A DNA stretch of 59,717 nt, taken from positions 1 through 59,717 of the forward strand of contig NZ_JAEMVC010000010.1 of assembly GCF_029215985.1 (NCBI RefSeq), in the 5' to 3' direction. The notes below the pieces were generated by a model that did no database searches, was not told where the DNA came from, and saw only the letters and a list, made by a program, of their open reading frames with translations. Source of the stretch: Sulfurimonas sp. SAG-AH-194-C21 (lineage in GTDB: Bacteria > Campylobacterota > Campylobacteria > Campylobacterales > Sulfurimonadaceae). A program made the position numbers and the translations under genes. Each line of letters opens with the position of its first letter. Positions within the stretch are counted from its first letter, which is position 1. Shown piece after piece: positions 1 to 8,925 of this stretch.

Positions 1-69
1 AATTCGAAATTATTAACCCTTAACATAAAAGATTTTAAATATATAGATGGATTAGTTTTAGTAAAATAG
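1..69 (+). CDS. C-terminal tail of a PIN-domain (VapC-like) protein, partial
   Basis: Frame 1 is open from the window edge to TAG at 67-69 and reads 22 residues ending IKDFKYIDGLVLVK. Many VapC/PIN ribonuclease toxins end in a segment like this (asparagine, then K-D-F, then a short strand), so I infer the 3' end of such a toxin gene. Only the tail is visible, so no catalytic acidic residue can be checked. The neighbouring small antitoxin-like genes make the reading more plausible. Confidence 0.4.
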   Translation, partial: NSKLLTLNIKDFKYIDGLVLVK

Positions 70-91
70 AACACTAATACTTGGAGCTTAA

Positions 92-574
92 ATGAAAACA
101 AAAATAAAACGAGCTAACTGGAAATCTAAAGGTATGTTTTCAAAGAAAAAATATGAGAATATTTTTACTACTGTCTATACCCAAGGCAAAGATGTTTTTA
201 TAGATACTGATAGTAAATTTTTATTTCAAATGGTATGTGAAAACTATTTTCATCAATATCCAAATGCTAAACTCAAGATAACTTTAGAAGGTCACTTTGG
301 TGTAATGTTTCCAAAAGCATACAGACTTTATGTTTACAATCTTATATATAAAGAGCTGACAGGTAAGAAAATCAAAAATGATATTTTTAAAGTCAAAAAA
401 GGCAAAGAACTTTTTTATAGAAGTATGCTAGACATACATATGAACAGTTACCAAAGAATGGTTTTAAAAATCATTAAAATTCTTAAAATTGATTTCAAAA
501 AAGAGAGCGATAAAGTAAGTAGACTACTCTTTAATATGGGAAAGAAAAAAGATTTTTACATGAGTAAAGAATAA
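92..574 (+). CDS. Small basic hypothetical protein upstream of a HigA-type antitoxin
   Basis: This is a 160-residue, strongly lysine-rich protein with no signal peptide, membrane segment or motif that I recognise. The middle (residues about 40-95) alternates aromatic and charged residues like a small alpha/beta fold, and the last 60 residues look helical and basic. A good ribosome site (GGAG, six bases before ATG 92) supports the start. It ends 19 bases before the HigA-type antitoxin on the same strand, so the two are probably co-transcribed. That is the usual position of a toxin, but at 160 residues it is much longer than HigB (about 90) and does not resemble it. Function unknown. Confidence 0.7.
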   Translation: MKTKIKRANWKSKGMFSKKKYENIFTTVYTQGKDVFIDTDSKFLFQMVCENYFHQYPNAKLKITLEGHFGVMFPKAYRLYVYNLIYKELTGKKIKNDIFKVKKGKELFYRSMLDIHMNSYQRMVLKIIKILKIDFKKESDKVSRLLFNMGKKKDFYMSKE

Positions 575-593
575 ATTATAAGGATTATCACTA

Positions 594-884
594 ATGAAAA
601 TGTTTAACCCACCAAATCCAGGCGAATTTATAAAAGAGGTTTACCTAGACGAGTTAGGTATAAGTGAGAGAGAAGTAGCACTAAAATTAAAAGTAGCTCC
701 TTCAACACTTAACCGTTTAGTAAAAGGTAAAACAAGTTTAACACCAGAAATGGCACTTCGTTTATCTATAACTCTTGGAAGAACTCCTGAAAGTTGGTTA
801 CAGATGCAAGATAATTATAGTCTTTGGATAGCACAAAAAGAGCTCGATTTAACGGATGTTGAAAAACTTTTAGTTTCGGCTTAA
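594..884 (+). CDS. higA: HigA-family antitoxin (XRE helix-turn-helix)
   Basis: This 96-residue protein matches HigA/VapI-type antitoxins along its whole length. It starts with the typical PPNPGEFIKE segment, has a Cro/XRE helix-turn-helix at about residues 24-60 (EREVALKLKVAPSTLNRLVKG), and then the family-typical LSITLGRTPESWLQMQ stretch. Such proteins bind their own promoter and neutralise a HigB mRNA interferase. No HigB-like gene is adjacent; the gene 19 bases upstream encodes an unrelated basic protein. The ribosome site AAGGA lies about eight bases before the start. It is either an orphan antitoxin or paired with that unknown protein. Confidence 0.88.
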   Translation: MKMFNPPNPGEFIKEVYLDELGISEREVALKLKVAPSTLNRLVKGKTSLTPEMALRLSITLGRTPESWLQMQDNYSLWIAQKELDLTDVEKLLVSA

Positions 885-933
885 AAATTAAAGCTATTGA
901 TTATTAGTATGAAAAATATGTTACAATAGCTTC

Positions 934-1224
934 ATGAATAAGCAAATTATAGTAGAGACAATAAAGCAAAAACTTTCACAATTTCAAGAAGTTAATCGTG
1001 TAATAATTTTTGGCTCATTCATGAGTAGTGAGCATCCAAATGATGTTGACATCGCAATTGAGCAAAATTCGAATGATAACTATCTTTTTCTCTCTTTAAA
1101 ATATAGAAAAGTTTTACGAGATTTATCTAAACTTATTCCGCTGGATATCGTACCTATAAAAAAAGGTACAGATGGTGTTTTTTTAGAAGAGATTTTTAAA
1201 GGAAAAGTTGTTTATGAAAGATGA
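934..1224 (+). CDS. mntA: MNT-family minimal nucleotidyltransferase
   Basis: This 96-residue polymerase-beta-fold protein has the signature GSF...NDVDIAIE (about residues 27-44): the glycine-serine loop followed by the metal-binding Asp pair. Family members of this size pair with a HEPN protein, and the next gene is one, overlapping by 11 bases. In studied systems (MntA/HepT) the nucleotidyltransferase is the antitoxin and AMPylates the HEPN toxin. No clear Shine-Dalgarno precedes ATG 934, but TACAAT at 922-927 would start the transcript almost on the ATG, so the message may be leaderless. The gene symbol is by family only. Confidence 0.82.
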   Translation: MNKQIIVETIKQKLSQFQEVNRVIIFGSFMSSEHPNDVDIAIEQNSNDNYLFLSLKYRKVLRDLSKLIPLDIVPIKKGTDGVFLEEIFKGKVVYER

Positions 1225-1618
1225 GACAAAGTTATGGTTGGAGTATGCTAACGAAAACTATCTTTCATCTAAAGTCTTATTAGAGAGCCATCTCTACAAT
1301 CCTACACTACAAAACATTCAACAAGTCATAGAAAAAAATATAAAAGCCTATTTTATAGAGAATGGTATAAAACTACAAAAAACTCACAACATATTATCTC
1401 TTAATGAAACACTAAAAAAGAATCACTGTCATCTGAATATTGATGAGGATGAAATAGATTTAATAGATACAATTTACCTCTCTTCGAAGTATCCTTTTGG
1501 TTCCGTACTCCCTGATTTTGAACCTGATGAAAAGATATGTTTGGTCTGTTTAGATGTACTTGAGAGAGAGTTAAGGATGATATTTCGCAGGGTATTGAGA
1601 ATGTATGAGCAGAGCTAA
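1214..1618 (+). CDS. hepT: HEPN-domain protein (HepT-like, partner of the MNT protein)
   Basis: This is an all-helical protein of 134 residues if started at ATG 1214; a TTG six bases upstream is also possible. The HEPN features are the helix IQQVIEKNIKAYFIENG at about residues 35-51, the KTHNILSL turn and the later KYPFG...FEPDEK segment. The catalytic RX4-6H motif of HEPN ribonucleases is not visible in the last helix (LERELRMIFRRVLRMYEQ contains no His). This could therefore be the non-nuclease, substrate-binding-like HEPN subclass rather than an active toxin. It overlaps the MNT gene by 11 bases and the YraN gene by 14, so the three are coupled. Confidence 0.8.
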   Translation: MKDETKLWLEYANENYLSSKVLLESHLYNPTLQNIQQVIEKNIKAYFIENGIKLQKTHNILSLNETLKKNHCHLNIDEDEIDLIDTIYLSSKYPFGSVLPDFEPDEKICLVCLDVLERELRMIFRRVLRMYEQS

Positions 1619-1934
1619 AGGAAATATAGCTGAAGATAAGGCTTGTACATTTTTGTATGAAAATGGCTTTGAAATACTCGAGCGAAACTTTTACTCTCGT
1701 TTTGGTGAGATAGATGTAATCGTCACTAAAGAGAATGTGCTTCATTTTGTAGAAGTGAAAAGTGGGGTGGATTATGAACTCGCCATTCAAAATATAACTC
1801 CTTCTAAACTCTCAAAACTCTTAAAAACCTGCGATGTTTATATGAAAAAAAATGCTTACGATGGGGACTATATGCTTGATGCTTTAGTGGTCACTCCTGC
1901 GGGCATAGAACATTTAGAAAACATTACAATCTAA
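1605..1934 (+). CDS. yraN: YraN/UPF0102 family endonuclease-like protein
   Basis: This 109-residue protein has the core of the UPF0102 family: GNIAEDKACTFLYENGFEIL, then NFYSRFGEIDVIV, then LHFVEVKSG. The GEIDVI...FVEVK pattern supplies the Asp/Glu/Lys residues of a Holliday-junction-resolvase-like (PD-(D/E)XK) fold. The biochemical role of the family is poorly known; nuclease activity is a structural inference. Translation overlaps the upstream HEPN gene by 14 bases. The length is close to normal for the family (about 110-125). Confidence 0.9.
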   Translation: MSRAKGNIAEDKACTFLYENGFEILERNFYSRFGEIDVIVTKENVLHFVEVKSGVDYELAIQNITPSKLSKLLKTCDVYMKKNAYDGDYMLDALVVTPAGIEHLENITI

Positions 1935-1938
1935 TTTT

Positions 1939-1947
1939 TGCTATAAT
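1939..1947 (+). promoter_or_regulatory. Extended -10 promoter before the aldehyde dehydrogenase gene
   Basis: TGCTATAAT is a textbook extended -10 element, 25 bases before the ATG at 1973. A GAGGA ribosome site follows at 1963-1967. No -35 hexamer is obvious, as is normal for Campylobacterota sigma-70 promoters. Confidence 0.6.
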
Positions 1948-1972
1948 TCATTTATAATTTTAGAGGATAGTA

Positions 1973-3391
1973 ATGATGCAAGCGAAGATATTTTTTGGTT
2001 CAAGTGAAGCGATAACAGATACTTTTAGTGAAAGAAAGTCACCTTTTAATGGGGAAGTGGTTTCAACTGCTCCTTTATGTACAGCAGATGATGCTAAAAA
2101 AGCACTCAGTATTGCAGACGAAGCGACAAGTGCAGCTAAAGTGTCAACTCTTGCTCAAAGATGTAACTGGCTTTTAGATGTTGCATCAAAGCTAAAAGAA
2201 AACAAAGAAGACATAGCAAAAACTATCACAGATGAAGTGGCTAAACCTATCACTTTTGCGCGAGTAGAAGTTGAGCGTTGTATTGAAACACTTACTCTTT
2301 GTGCTGAGACTATGCGTACTATGCATGGTGAGACTATAAACACTGATGCTATGAATAGCGGGAAAAAAACACTTGCATTTTTTCGTCGTGAACCTGTTGG
2401 TGTGGTAGTAGCTATCACTCCTTTTAACTTTCCTCTTAACCTAGTAGCTCATAAACTTGGACCTGCACTTGTAGCAGGAAACACAGTTGTTCTTAAACCA
2501 ACTCCAGAAGCACCTTTGACTGCATATAAGTTTGTCAAACTTTTTGTAGAGAGTGAGTATGCTATAAAAGATGCACTTTCAATTGTTTATGGTGACGCAG
2601 AAGTTGGTTCTGCTCTTATTGGTTCAAATATCCCTCGTGTTATCTCTTTTACGGGTTCCGTTCCTGTTGGTGAAATTATTACAAGAAACTCAGGTATCAA
2701 AAAGATTGGACTAGAACTTGGTGGAAATGCGGCTACATTTATAGAAAAAACAGCTGATTTAGCTTTAGCAGCTGAGCGTTGTGCTCTTGGTGCTTTTGTA
2801 AATTCAGGTCAAGTTTGTATCTCTTTGCAACGTATTTATGTTCAAGAAGAAGTGTATGAAGAGTTTGCTTCTCTTATGGCTATGGAGACAAAAAAACTTA
2901 AAGTTGGAAGTCCTTATGAAGATGATACTTTTATGGGTCCGCTTATAGATGATGAGGCTGCAAAGCGTGCTATGGACTGGGTTGAGTCTGCGATAGAAGA
3001 GGGTGCAATCCCACTTCTTCCACCACACCGTGAAGGTCGCATGTTTCACCCTTGTGTGATGGCAAATGTTACTGATGATATGGCCATAGTATGTGAAGAA
3101 GTTTTCGCTCCCATAGTAAGTCTTGTGAGAGTAGACTCTTTTGATGATGCACTTCCTCGTATGAACAACTCTCCTTACGGATTACAGTTTTCTGTATTTA
3201 CAAATGACTTGAAGATTACAAATCGTGCTATAGATGAGTTAAACGCAGGAGGTATAGTTATAAACGACATGCCGACTCTGCGTTTTGATATTCAACCTTA
3301 TGGTGGTGTTAAACTCTCAGGTGTTGGTCGTGAAGGTCCGCGTTTTACCATTGAAGAGATGACGGAAATCAAGTCCATTGTCATCTGCTAA
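1973..3391 (+). CDS. NAD(P)-dependent aldehyde dehydrogenase
   Basis: This 472-residue cytosolic enzyme of the aldehyde dehydrogenase superfamily oxidises an aldehyde to the acid with NAD(P)+. Visible motifs are the cofactor-binding ITPFNFPLNL and LKPTPEAPLTA segments, FTGSVPVG, the catalytic Glu in LELGGNA, the catalytic Cys in FVNSGQVCIS (about residue 282) and the C-terminal PYGGVKLSGVGREG. The family resemblance is to lactaldehyde, succinate-semialdehyde or non-phosphorylating glyceraldehyde-3-phosphate dehydrogenases; the substrate cannot be read from sequence. A second ATG three bases downstream is equally possible. Its last bases overlap the DUF523 gene. Confidence 0.9.
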   Translation: MMQAKIFFGSSEAITDTFSERKSPFNGEVVSTAPLCTADDAKKALSIADEATSAAKVSTLAQRCNWLLDVASKLKENKEDIAKTITDEVAKPITFARVEVERCIETLTLCAETMRTMHGETINTDAMNSGKKTLAFFRREPVGVVVAITPFNFPLNLVAHKLGPALVAGNTVVLKPTPEAPLTAYKFVKLFVESEYAIKDALSIVYGDAEVGSALIGSNIPRVISFTGSVPVGEIITRNSGIKKIGLELGGNAATFIEKTADLALAAERCALGAFVNSGQVCISLQRIYVQEEVYEEFASLMAMETKKLKVGSPYEDDTFMGPLIDDEAAKRAMDWVESAIEEGAIPLLPPHREGRMFHPCVMANVTDDMAIVCEEVFAPIVSLVRVDSFDDALPRMNNSPYGLQFSVFTNDLKITNRAIDELNAGGIVINDMPTLRFDIQPYGGVKLSGVGREGPRFTIEEMTEIKSIVIC

Positions 3392-3824
3392 AAAAAGAGT
3401 CATAATCTCTGCATGTTTACTCGGTGAGTATTGCCGTTATGATGGTAAAAAGAAGCAAGTAAACGCAGTAATAGAAGCTTATAAAGAGTATGAAATCATT
3501 CCATTTTGTCCAGAAGCACCTCTTTTTGGCACACCAAGAGAGAGAATAAATGTTATAGAAGTAGATGGTGAAAATAGAATCCTCACAGATACTACAAATA
3601 TAGATGTCACCCTGCGTTTAGAAAAAGAAATCACTGACTTTTGTGATAAACATCCAGACATAGATGCAATAGTCCTCAAATCCAAATCCCCAAGCTGCGG
3701 TAATAAAACTACACCTATCTTAAATATAAACAAAGAAGTTATAAAAAATGGTGATGGTATAGCAGTCGAAATCTTTAAAAAATATTATAAAAATATACAA
3801 ATATTAGATGAAAACTCTTTTTAA
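3378..3824 (+). CDS. DUF523 family protein
   Basis: This 148-residue protein matches the DUF523 (YbbK-type) family: IISACLLGEYCRYDG near the start, then CPE....TPRERI, and the conserved KSKSPSCG at about residues 94-101. The invariant cysteines suggest metal or iron-sulfur binding, but no function is established. The chosen start is TTG 3378, which overlaps the end of the aldehyde dehydrogenase by 14 bases; no ATG exists before the conserved N-terminal strand, so the TTG start is well supported. Translational coupling to the upstream gene is likely. Confidence 0.85.
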   Translation: MSSAKKRVIISACLLGEYCRYDGKKKQVNAVIEAYKEYEIIPFCPEAPLFGTPRERINVIEVDGENRILTDTTNIDVTLRLEKEITDFCDKHPDIDAIVLKSKSPSCGNKTTPILNINKEVIKNGDGIAVEIFKKYYKNIQILDENSF

Positions 3825-3837
3825 ATAGATATGAGAG

Positions 3838-3843
3838 TATAAT
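3838..3843 (+). promoter_or_regulatory. -10 hexamer before the REC-PAS-kinase gene
   Basis: A perfect TATAAT lies 36 bases before ATG 3880, just after the DUF523 stop. AGAGA before the ATG can serve as the ribosome site. It suggests the kinase gene has its own promoter. Confidence 0.5.
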
Positions 3844-3879
3844 TAAATCAAATTAAAATAAATATTTTAGAGATGCACT

Positions 3880-5472
3880 ATGGACTTACTTCAACTAAAA
3901 GAATTTACAAAGAATCTTAATATCTTATATGTAGAAGACTCTTTAACGGCTAGAAATGTAGGCTTGAACATGCTACATAATTTCTTTGAAAATATAGATA
4001 TTGCTAAGAATGGTAAAGAGGCTTTTGATTTATATAAAGAATACTATCAGAGAAATGAGAAGTTTTATGACATAGTTTTTAGTGACTTAGAAATGCCTAT
4101 TATGGATGGTGAAGAACTGTCTTATCTCATTTTAGATTTTAATATTGAGCAAAGTATTGTTATTATATCTGGTGTTCAAGATTTTAACACAGTCGTAAAA
4201 CTTATTAATTTAGGTCTGAAAAAGTTTATATCTAAACCTATGCAAGAAGATATATTAACTGAAATATTAGTTGATATTGCAAAAAGAATTCGTAAAAAGA
4301 AACTACTAGATTTAGATAAAGAAGAGTTAGAAGAGTACAACAAAATACTCAAAGATAGAGAAGAAGAGAGTCAAAAAATACTTGCAATCAAAATCAAAGA
4401 ACTAGAAGAGTTTCATGATGCACTTGAACTGAGTGCTATAGTTGCAAAAACAGATCAACAAGGTGTCATAATTTATGTGAACCAAAAGTTTTGTGATATC
4501 TCAGGATATACTCAAAATGAGTTGATAGGTTCACCTATGAGCATAATAAAATCAGGTAAAAGAAGTAAGGCTTTTTATAAAAAAATATGGAATAAAATAA
4601 GTAACAATGAAATATACTCTGGTTTTTTTGAGAATAAAAACAAGAAAGGTTTGATGTACTATATCGAATCAACTATAAGTCCTATTGTAAACCAAAACAA
4701 TGAAATTTTAGAATATATTTCTGTATCTCATGATATGACTCAGTTGATGAAATCTTTAGAGGCACAAAAAGAGGCTGAAAAAGCAAAGCAGGACTTTTTC
4801 GTTAACATATCTCATGAAATGAGAACACCGCTTAACTCTATACTTAGTTTTTCTGCCTTACTCCCCAAACATATAAAAGATAATGAAAAAGCTTTACAAA
4901 TGCTAGAAGTGATAACTCAAACAGGAAATGATTTAAAGAATTTAGTAGAATCAGTAATCGATATTGGTAAGCTTAATTCAGATAATATTATTTTACAAAA
5001 TAATATTTTTGATACAAATATAGAGTTGATGAAATGTTTTGATTTATACAAGAATAAGGCAGATGAAAAAGGTATAGAATATAAGATAAAAATAGACACT
5101 TATCTTCCTGTATCACTAATCGGTGATATTGATAGAATAAAACAAGTGCTAGGAATACTCATTGATAATGCATTGAAGTTTATATCTTCGTCTGAGCCTA
5201 AAGTATTACTCAGTGTTTTGTATGATAAAACAACTCAAAAACTCATCTGTGAAGTAAAAGATAATGGCATAGGAATCTCAAAAGATGAGCAAGAAAAAAT
5301 ATTTGAGATTAAACAGTTAGATTCTTCTCTAACTCGCTCATATGAAGGTGCAGGACTTGGTCTGCATGTAGCTTCTAAGTTGTTAAAACTTATGAACGGA
5401 AATATCTCTCTCAAGAGTATACCCAATAAAGGTTCGCTCTTTTGTGTTGAATTTCCTCTTGAACAGAATTAG
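3880..5472 (+). CDS. Hybrid signalling protein: receiver-PAS-histidine kinase
   Basis: This 530-residue soluble protein has an N-terminal receiver domain (about 11-135; LYVEDS acidic pocket, phospho-Asp in VFSDLEMPIMDG, Lys in FISKPM). A coiled coil follows (140-175), then a PAS domain with PAC-like end (about 178-290), and a HisKA/HATPase kinase. The H-box FVNISHEMRTPLNS puts the phospho-His near residue 312. The N-box (LGILIDNALKF), DNGIGIS and GAGLGLHVA are all present, so it should be active. It has no membrane segment, so it senses a cytoplasmic cue or is fed by another kinase through its receiver. The usual partner regulator is not adjacent. Confidence 0.92.
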   Translation: MDLLQLKEFTKNLNILYVEDSLTARNVGLNMLHNFFENIDIAKNGKEAFDLYKEYYQRNEKFYDIVFSDLEMPIMDGEELSYLILDFNIEQSIVIISGVQDFNTVVKLINLGLKKFISKPMQEDILTEILVDIAKRIRKKKLLDLDKEELEEYNKILKDREEESQKILAIKIKELEEFHDALELSAIVAKTDQQGVIIYVNQKFCDISGYTQNELIGSPMSIIKSGKRSKAFYKKIWNKISNNEIYSGFFENKNKKGLMYYIESTISPIVNQNNEILEYISVSHDMTQLMKSLEAQKEAEKAKQDFFVNISHEMRTPLNSILSFSALLPKHIKDNEKALQMLEVITQTGNDLKNLVESVIDIGKLNSDNIILQNNIFDTNIELMKCFDLYKNKADEKGIEYKIKIDTYLPVSLIGDIDRIKQVLGILIDNALKFISSSEPKVLLSVLYDKTTQKLICEVKDNGIGISKDEQEKIFEIKQLDSSLTRSYEGAGLGLHVASKLLKLMNGNISLKSIPNKGSLFCVEFPLEQN

Positions 5473-5702
5473 GACACAAACTTTAATCGTTGTAGATTGA
5501 CATACCAGTCATCTCTAAAGTACTTTCGTGATGGTGCAAGATAGATTTTAAAAACATTTTCATAACACTCTATCTTTCTAATGCACTCCTCTGGAATTTC
5601 AAGTTCATTTTCACAGAGACTCTGGGCATAACTATCGTCTAAACTTTCATATATAGTTAAGTCTAGATTATTAGCATCTATTGTAAATTCTCTCTCAAGC
5701 AT
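5469..5702 (-). CDS. Small acidic hypothetical protein
   Basis: This 77-residue protein begins at the ATG at 5702; the ribosome site AGGAG eight bases upstream fits this ATG and not the earlier in-frame one at 5729. It is rich in Asp and Glu (LDLTIYESLDDSYAQSL) and ends with a more basic segment (SRKYFRDDWYVNLQRLKF). It has no signal peptide or membrane segment. Its end overlaps the end of the convergent kinase gene by four bases. I do not recognise a family. Confidence 0.6.
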   Translation of the reverse strand: MLEREFTIDANNLDLTIYESLDDSYAQSLCENELEIPEECIRKIECYENVFKIYLAPSRKYFRDDWYVNLQRLKFVS

Positions 5703-5802
5703 TGTGGTACTCCTGATTAAATATACCAAAGTTTACAGAAGTTATATTTCATAGAGGTTACAATATTTTCTAAAAATAACCATATATTTAGTACATTTAA
5801 GC

Positions 5803-5808
5803 TATAAT
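5803..5808 (+). promoter_or_regulatory. -10 hexamer of the alaS promoter
   Basis: GCTATAATCGCG carries a perfect TATAAT 28 bases before the alaS ATG at 5837. GAGAG at about 5825-5829 is the ribosome site. This supports ATG 5837 rather than the ATG at 5822. Confidence 0.6.
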
Positions 5809-5836
5809 CGCGTAATTTTATATGAGAGATGTAGCT

Positions 5837-8389
5837 ATGAATATCAAAGAAGAGTATTTAAAATTTTTCGAATCCAAACAACACGCTAGAGTTGCTTCAG
5901 GACCATTAGTTCCTGATGATGCAACACTACTTTTTAACAATGCCGGAATGGTTCCTTTTAAGTCTATTTTTACAGGTGAAATTCCAACTCCAGAGAACCC
6001 TCGTGCAACATCATGCCAGACATGTATTCGTGCAGGTGGGAAGCATAATGACCTTGAAAATGTAGGTCACACTGCACGTCACCATACATTTTTTGAAATG
6101 ATGGGTAACTTTTCTTTTGGAGACTACTTCAAAGAAGAAGCTATTGCTTATGCTTGGGAATTTATAACCGAGGTTATCAAACTTGATGTTGATAAACTTT
6201 GGGTTACAGTTCATGACTCAGATGATGAAGCAGAAGAGATGTGGAAAAAGCATATAAGTGCAGATAGAATCATGCGTCTTGGTGATGCTGATAACTTCTG
6301 GTCTATGGGTGATACTGGTCCATGTGGTCCATGTTCTGAAATATTTTATGATCAGGGTGCCGAAGAATTTAACGGTCCTGAAGATAGAATGGGTGGAGAG
6401 GGTGATAGATTTTTAGAAATCTGGAACCTTGTTTTCATGCAGTACGAAGTAAAAGAGAAAGGTGGAGAAAGACTCCCTCTTGCAAATCCTTGTATCGATA
6501 CTGGTATGGGTTTAGAAAGAGTTGTAGCGATTAAAGAGGGTAAAACTTCTAACTATTCTTCTTCACTTTTTATGCCGATGATAAAACAAGTTGAGGAGAT
6601 GATAGGTAAAGAGTATGTATATAAAACTGGTGCTTCTTACCGTGTAATCGCGGATCATATCCGTACATCTGTTTTCTTACTCAGCCAAGGTACAAACTTC
6701 TCAAATGAGGGTCGTGGTTATGTACTTCGTCGAATCTTACGTCGTGCAGTTCGTCATGGTTATTTACTTGGGTTTCGTGCTCCTTTTATGTTTAAAATTG
6801 TAGATACGATTGTAAATATTATGGGTGGAGAATATGACTACTTACAAACAAAAAAAGAGGCTGTTAAAGAGCAGATTCAACTTGAAGAAGCGAGATTTTT
6901 TAAGACCATCGAGTCTGGTATAGCCCTTTTTGAAGAAGAACTTAAAACTACTAAAGATACTTTTAGCGGTGCCGTGGCGTTTAAACTTTACGATACATTT
7001 GGTTTTCCACTTGACCTTACAGAAGATATGTTAAAAGAGAAAAACCTTGGACTTGATAGTGAAAAGTTTCAAGAACTAATGCTAGAACAAAGAACTCGTG
7101 CAAAAGCTGCTTGGAAAGGTTCTGGAGACGGGGCAACTCAAGGTGACTTTAAAGCACTTTTAGAAGAGTTCGGTGAGAGTACTTTTGTTGGCTATGAGTA
7201 CATGCAACACTCAGGAGAAGTTCAAGCACTTCTAAACGCAGACTACAAAAGAGTTGATAGTTTAGCTGCGGGTGAAAATGGTTGGGCACTTTTAGACATC
7301 ACTCCATTTTATGCTGAGTCTGGTGGTCAGACTGGTGATGAGGGTGAGTTAGAGGGTTTCGCAAAAGTTTTAGATACAAAGAAGTTTTTTGGACTTCCTT
7401 TACTTGAGATAAGTGTCACTAAAGAGCTTAAATGTGGAATTGTTGTTGATGCAAAAGTAGATATGAGTCGTAACGAGATTATCAAACATCACTCTGCAAC
7501 ACACCTGCTCCATGCTGTTCTCTCAGATGTTTTAGGTGAGCATATCGCACAAGCGGGTTCACTTAATGATGCGAGCCGTCTGCGTTTTGACTTCTCTCAT
7601 CCAAAAGCTATAAGTGATGCAGAACTAACAGAGATAGAAACTCGTGTAAACAATGAAATAATGCGTCAGATTTCTACTAAAACAGAAGTTTTAGGTATAG
7701 ATGATGCTAAAAAATCTGGTGCAAAGTCCCAGTTTGGTGAAAAGTATGGTGATGAGGTTCGTGTTGTCTCATTTGCGAACGCGAGTATTGAGTTTTGTGG
7801 TGGTGTTCATGTTGAGAACACTGCAAATATTGGTTCGTTTATCATCACTAAAGAATCTGGTGTTAGTGCTGGTGTTCGTCGGATTGAAGCAGTATGTGGA
7901 AACGCAGCCTATAAACATTTTAACGAGCAAAGAGCACTTTTGAGAACTGCTTCAACCGAAGTGAAAAACCTTGATGTAATTGCAGGAATTAATAGACTCA
8001 AATCAACAGTGAATGAACTAAAAACTGAACTTAAAAATGCACAAAATGCTTCAAAAGTTGAAGTTGTTTTAAGTGAGATTAATGGTGTGACTGTTGTTGT
8101 TGAAGAGTACCCAGCAGGGGACATCAAAGAAAAGATAGATGCATTAAAGAATGAAAATGAGAAACTATGTGCGATGCTTTTTCAAGTCAAAGGTGATAAG
8201 GTTCTTATAGCTTGTGGTGTTAAGGATGCCGGTGCTAAAGCTGGAGACTGGATTAAAAATATTGCTCCTATTTTAGGTGGTGGTGGCGGTGGTCGACCAG
8301 ACTTCGCACAAGCGGGTGGAAAACTTCCGGCTAAACTACCCGAGGCAAAAGAAGCAGCACTAGCTTACATAACAAAGGAACTTAACTAA
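5837..8389 (+). CDS. alaS: Alanyl-tRNA synthetase
   Basis: This class II aminoacyl-tRNA synthetase charges tRNA-Ala in the cytoplasm. The start used gives [11 protein letters not shown], the standard AlaS N-terminus, for 850 residues. The catalytic core shows [39 protein letters not shown] and the motif-3 region [19 protein letters not shown]. The editing domain has [10 protein letters not shown] and the zinc-binding [13 protein letters not shown]. The C-terminal domain ends with a six-glycine stretch and [10 protein letters not shown]. All family domains are complete. The stop overlaps the next gene's ATG by one base. Confidence 0.98.
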   Translation: MNIKEEYLKFFESKQHARVASGPLVPDDATLLFNNAGMVPFKSIFTGEIPTPENPRATSCQTCIRAGGKHNDLENVGHTARHHTFFEMMGNFSFGDYFKEEAIAYAWEFITEVIKLDVDKLWVTVHDSDDEAEEMWKKHISADRIMRLGDADNFWSMGDTGPCGPCSEIFYDQGAEEFNGPEDRMGGEGDRFLEIWNLVFMQYEVKEKGGERLPLANPCIDTGMGLERVVAIKEGKTSNYSSSLFMPMIKQVEEMIGKEYVYKTGASYRVIADHIRTSVFLLSQGTNFSNEGRGYVLRRILRRAVRHGYLLGFRAPFMFKIVDTIVNIMGGEYDYLQTKKEAVKEQIQLEEARFFKTIESGIALFEEELKTTKDTFSGAVAFKLYDTFGFPLDLTEDMLKEKNLGLDSEKFQELMLEQRTRAKAAWKGSGDGATQGDFKALLEEFGESTFVGYEYMQHSGEVQALLNADYKRVDSLAAGENGWALLDITPFYAESGGQTGDEGELEGFAKVLDTKKFFGLPLLEISVTKELKCGIVVDAKVDMSRNEIIKHHSATHLLHAVLSDVLGEHIAQAGSLNDASRLRFDFSHPKAISDAELTEIETRVNNEIMRQISTKTEVLGIDDAKKSGAKSQFGEKYGDEVRVVSFANASIEFCGGVHVENTANIGSFIITKESGVSAGVRRIEAVCGNAAYKHFNEQRALLRTASTEVKNLDVIAGINRLKSTVNELKTELKNAQNASKVEVVLSEINGVTVVVEEYPAGDIKEKIDALKNENEKLCAMLFQVKGDKVLIACGVKDAGAKAGDWIKNIAPILGGGGGGRPDFAQAGGKLPAKLPEAKEAALAYITKELN

Positions 8390-8925
8390 TGAAAGAATTG
8401 ATTTATGAAATTTTTGCAAATTATAGAACAGAGATAGTATTTTTACATGTTATTTCAGCTGTTGTTTGGGTTGGTGGTATGATTTCTATGCGTTTTGCGG
8501 CACATAACTCTTTTTTACATATAGAGTCACCTTTAAATAGATTAGAGAGAATCTCTCATGCACTTAAGCGTCTTTTTGTGATTGTTACTCCTTTTGTAAT
8601 TATTTTAATTATCACAGCAGTTATCATGGCAGTTGGACTTGGTTTTCGTGAGGCAGCAGTTGATGCTGACCATAATGTGATCGACGAAACAGCTATGGTT
8701 CTTTACAATCTTATTCATATCAAAGAAGCTATCTGGATGCTGATGGCTATGAACTTAGGGCTTATGGCTATCTTTAGATCACAAGCCGACAAACTTTTAG
8801 ACAAGGGTGATACGAGAGGTGCAAAAACTAAACTTAGCCGTATAGGCAAGTATATGGTTCCTCTTAACATTATCCTTGGTATCGTAGCCATTTATATGGG
8901 TGTTTTCTTAAGGAATGCATACTAG
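8389..8925 (+). CDS. Inner-membrane protein, CopD/DUF2269-like
   Basis: This 178-residue protein has four predicted membrane helices: about 17-35 (EIVFLHVISAVVWVGGM), 62-85, 112-128 and 155-174. The first helix carries the HVISAVVWVGG pattern, seen in CopD-like and related small membrane proteins where a His often ligates haem or copper. A second His (NLIHIKEAIW) lies before helix 3. Whether it binds haem or metal is inference. It begins within the alaS stop codon and ends directly before maf, so it belongs to the alaS-maf transcript. Confidence 0.75.
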   Translation: MKELIYEIFANYRTEIVFLHVISAVVWVGGMISMRFAAHNSFLHIESPLNRLERISHALKRLFVIVTPFVIILIITAVIMAVGLGFREAAVDADHNVIDETAMVLYNLIHIKEAIWMLMAMNLGLMAIFRSQADKLLDKGDTRGAKTKLSRIGKYMVPLNIILGIVAIYMGVFLRNAY

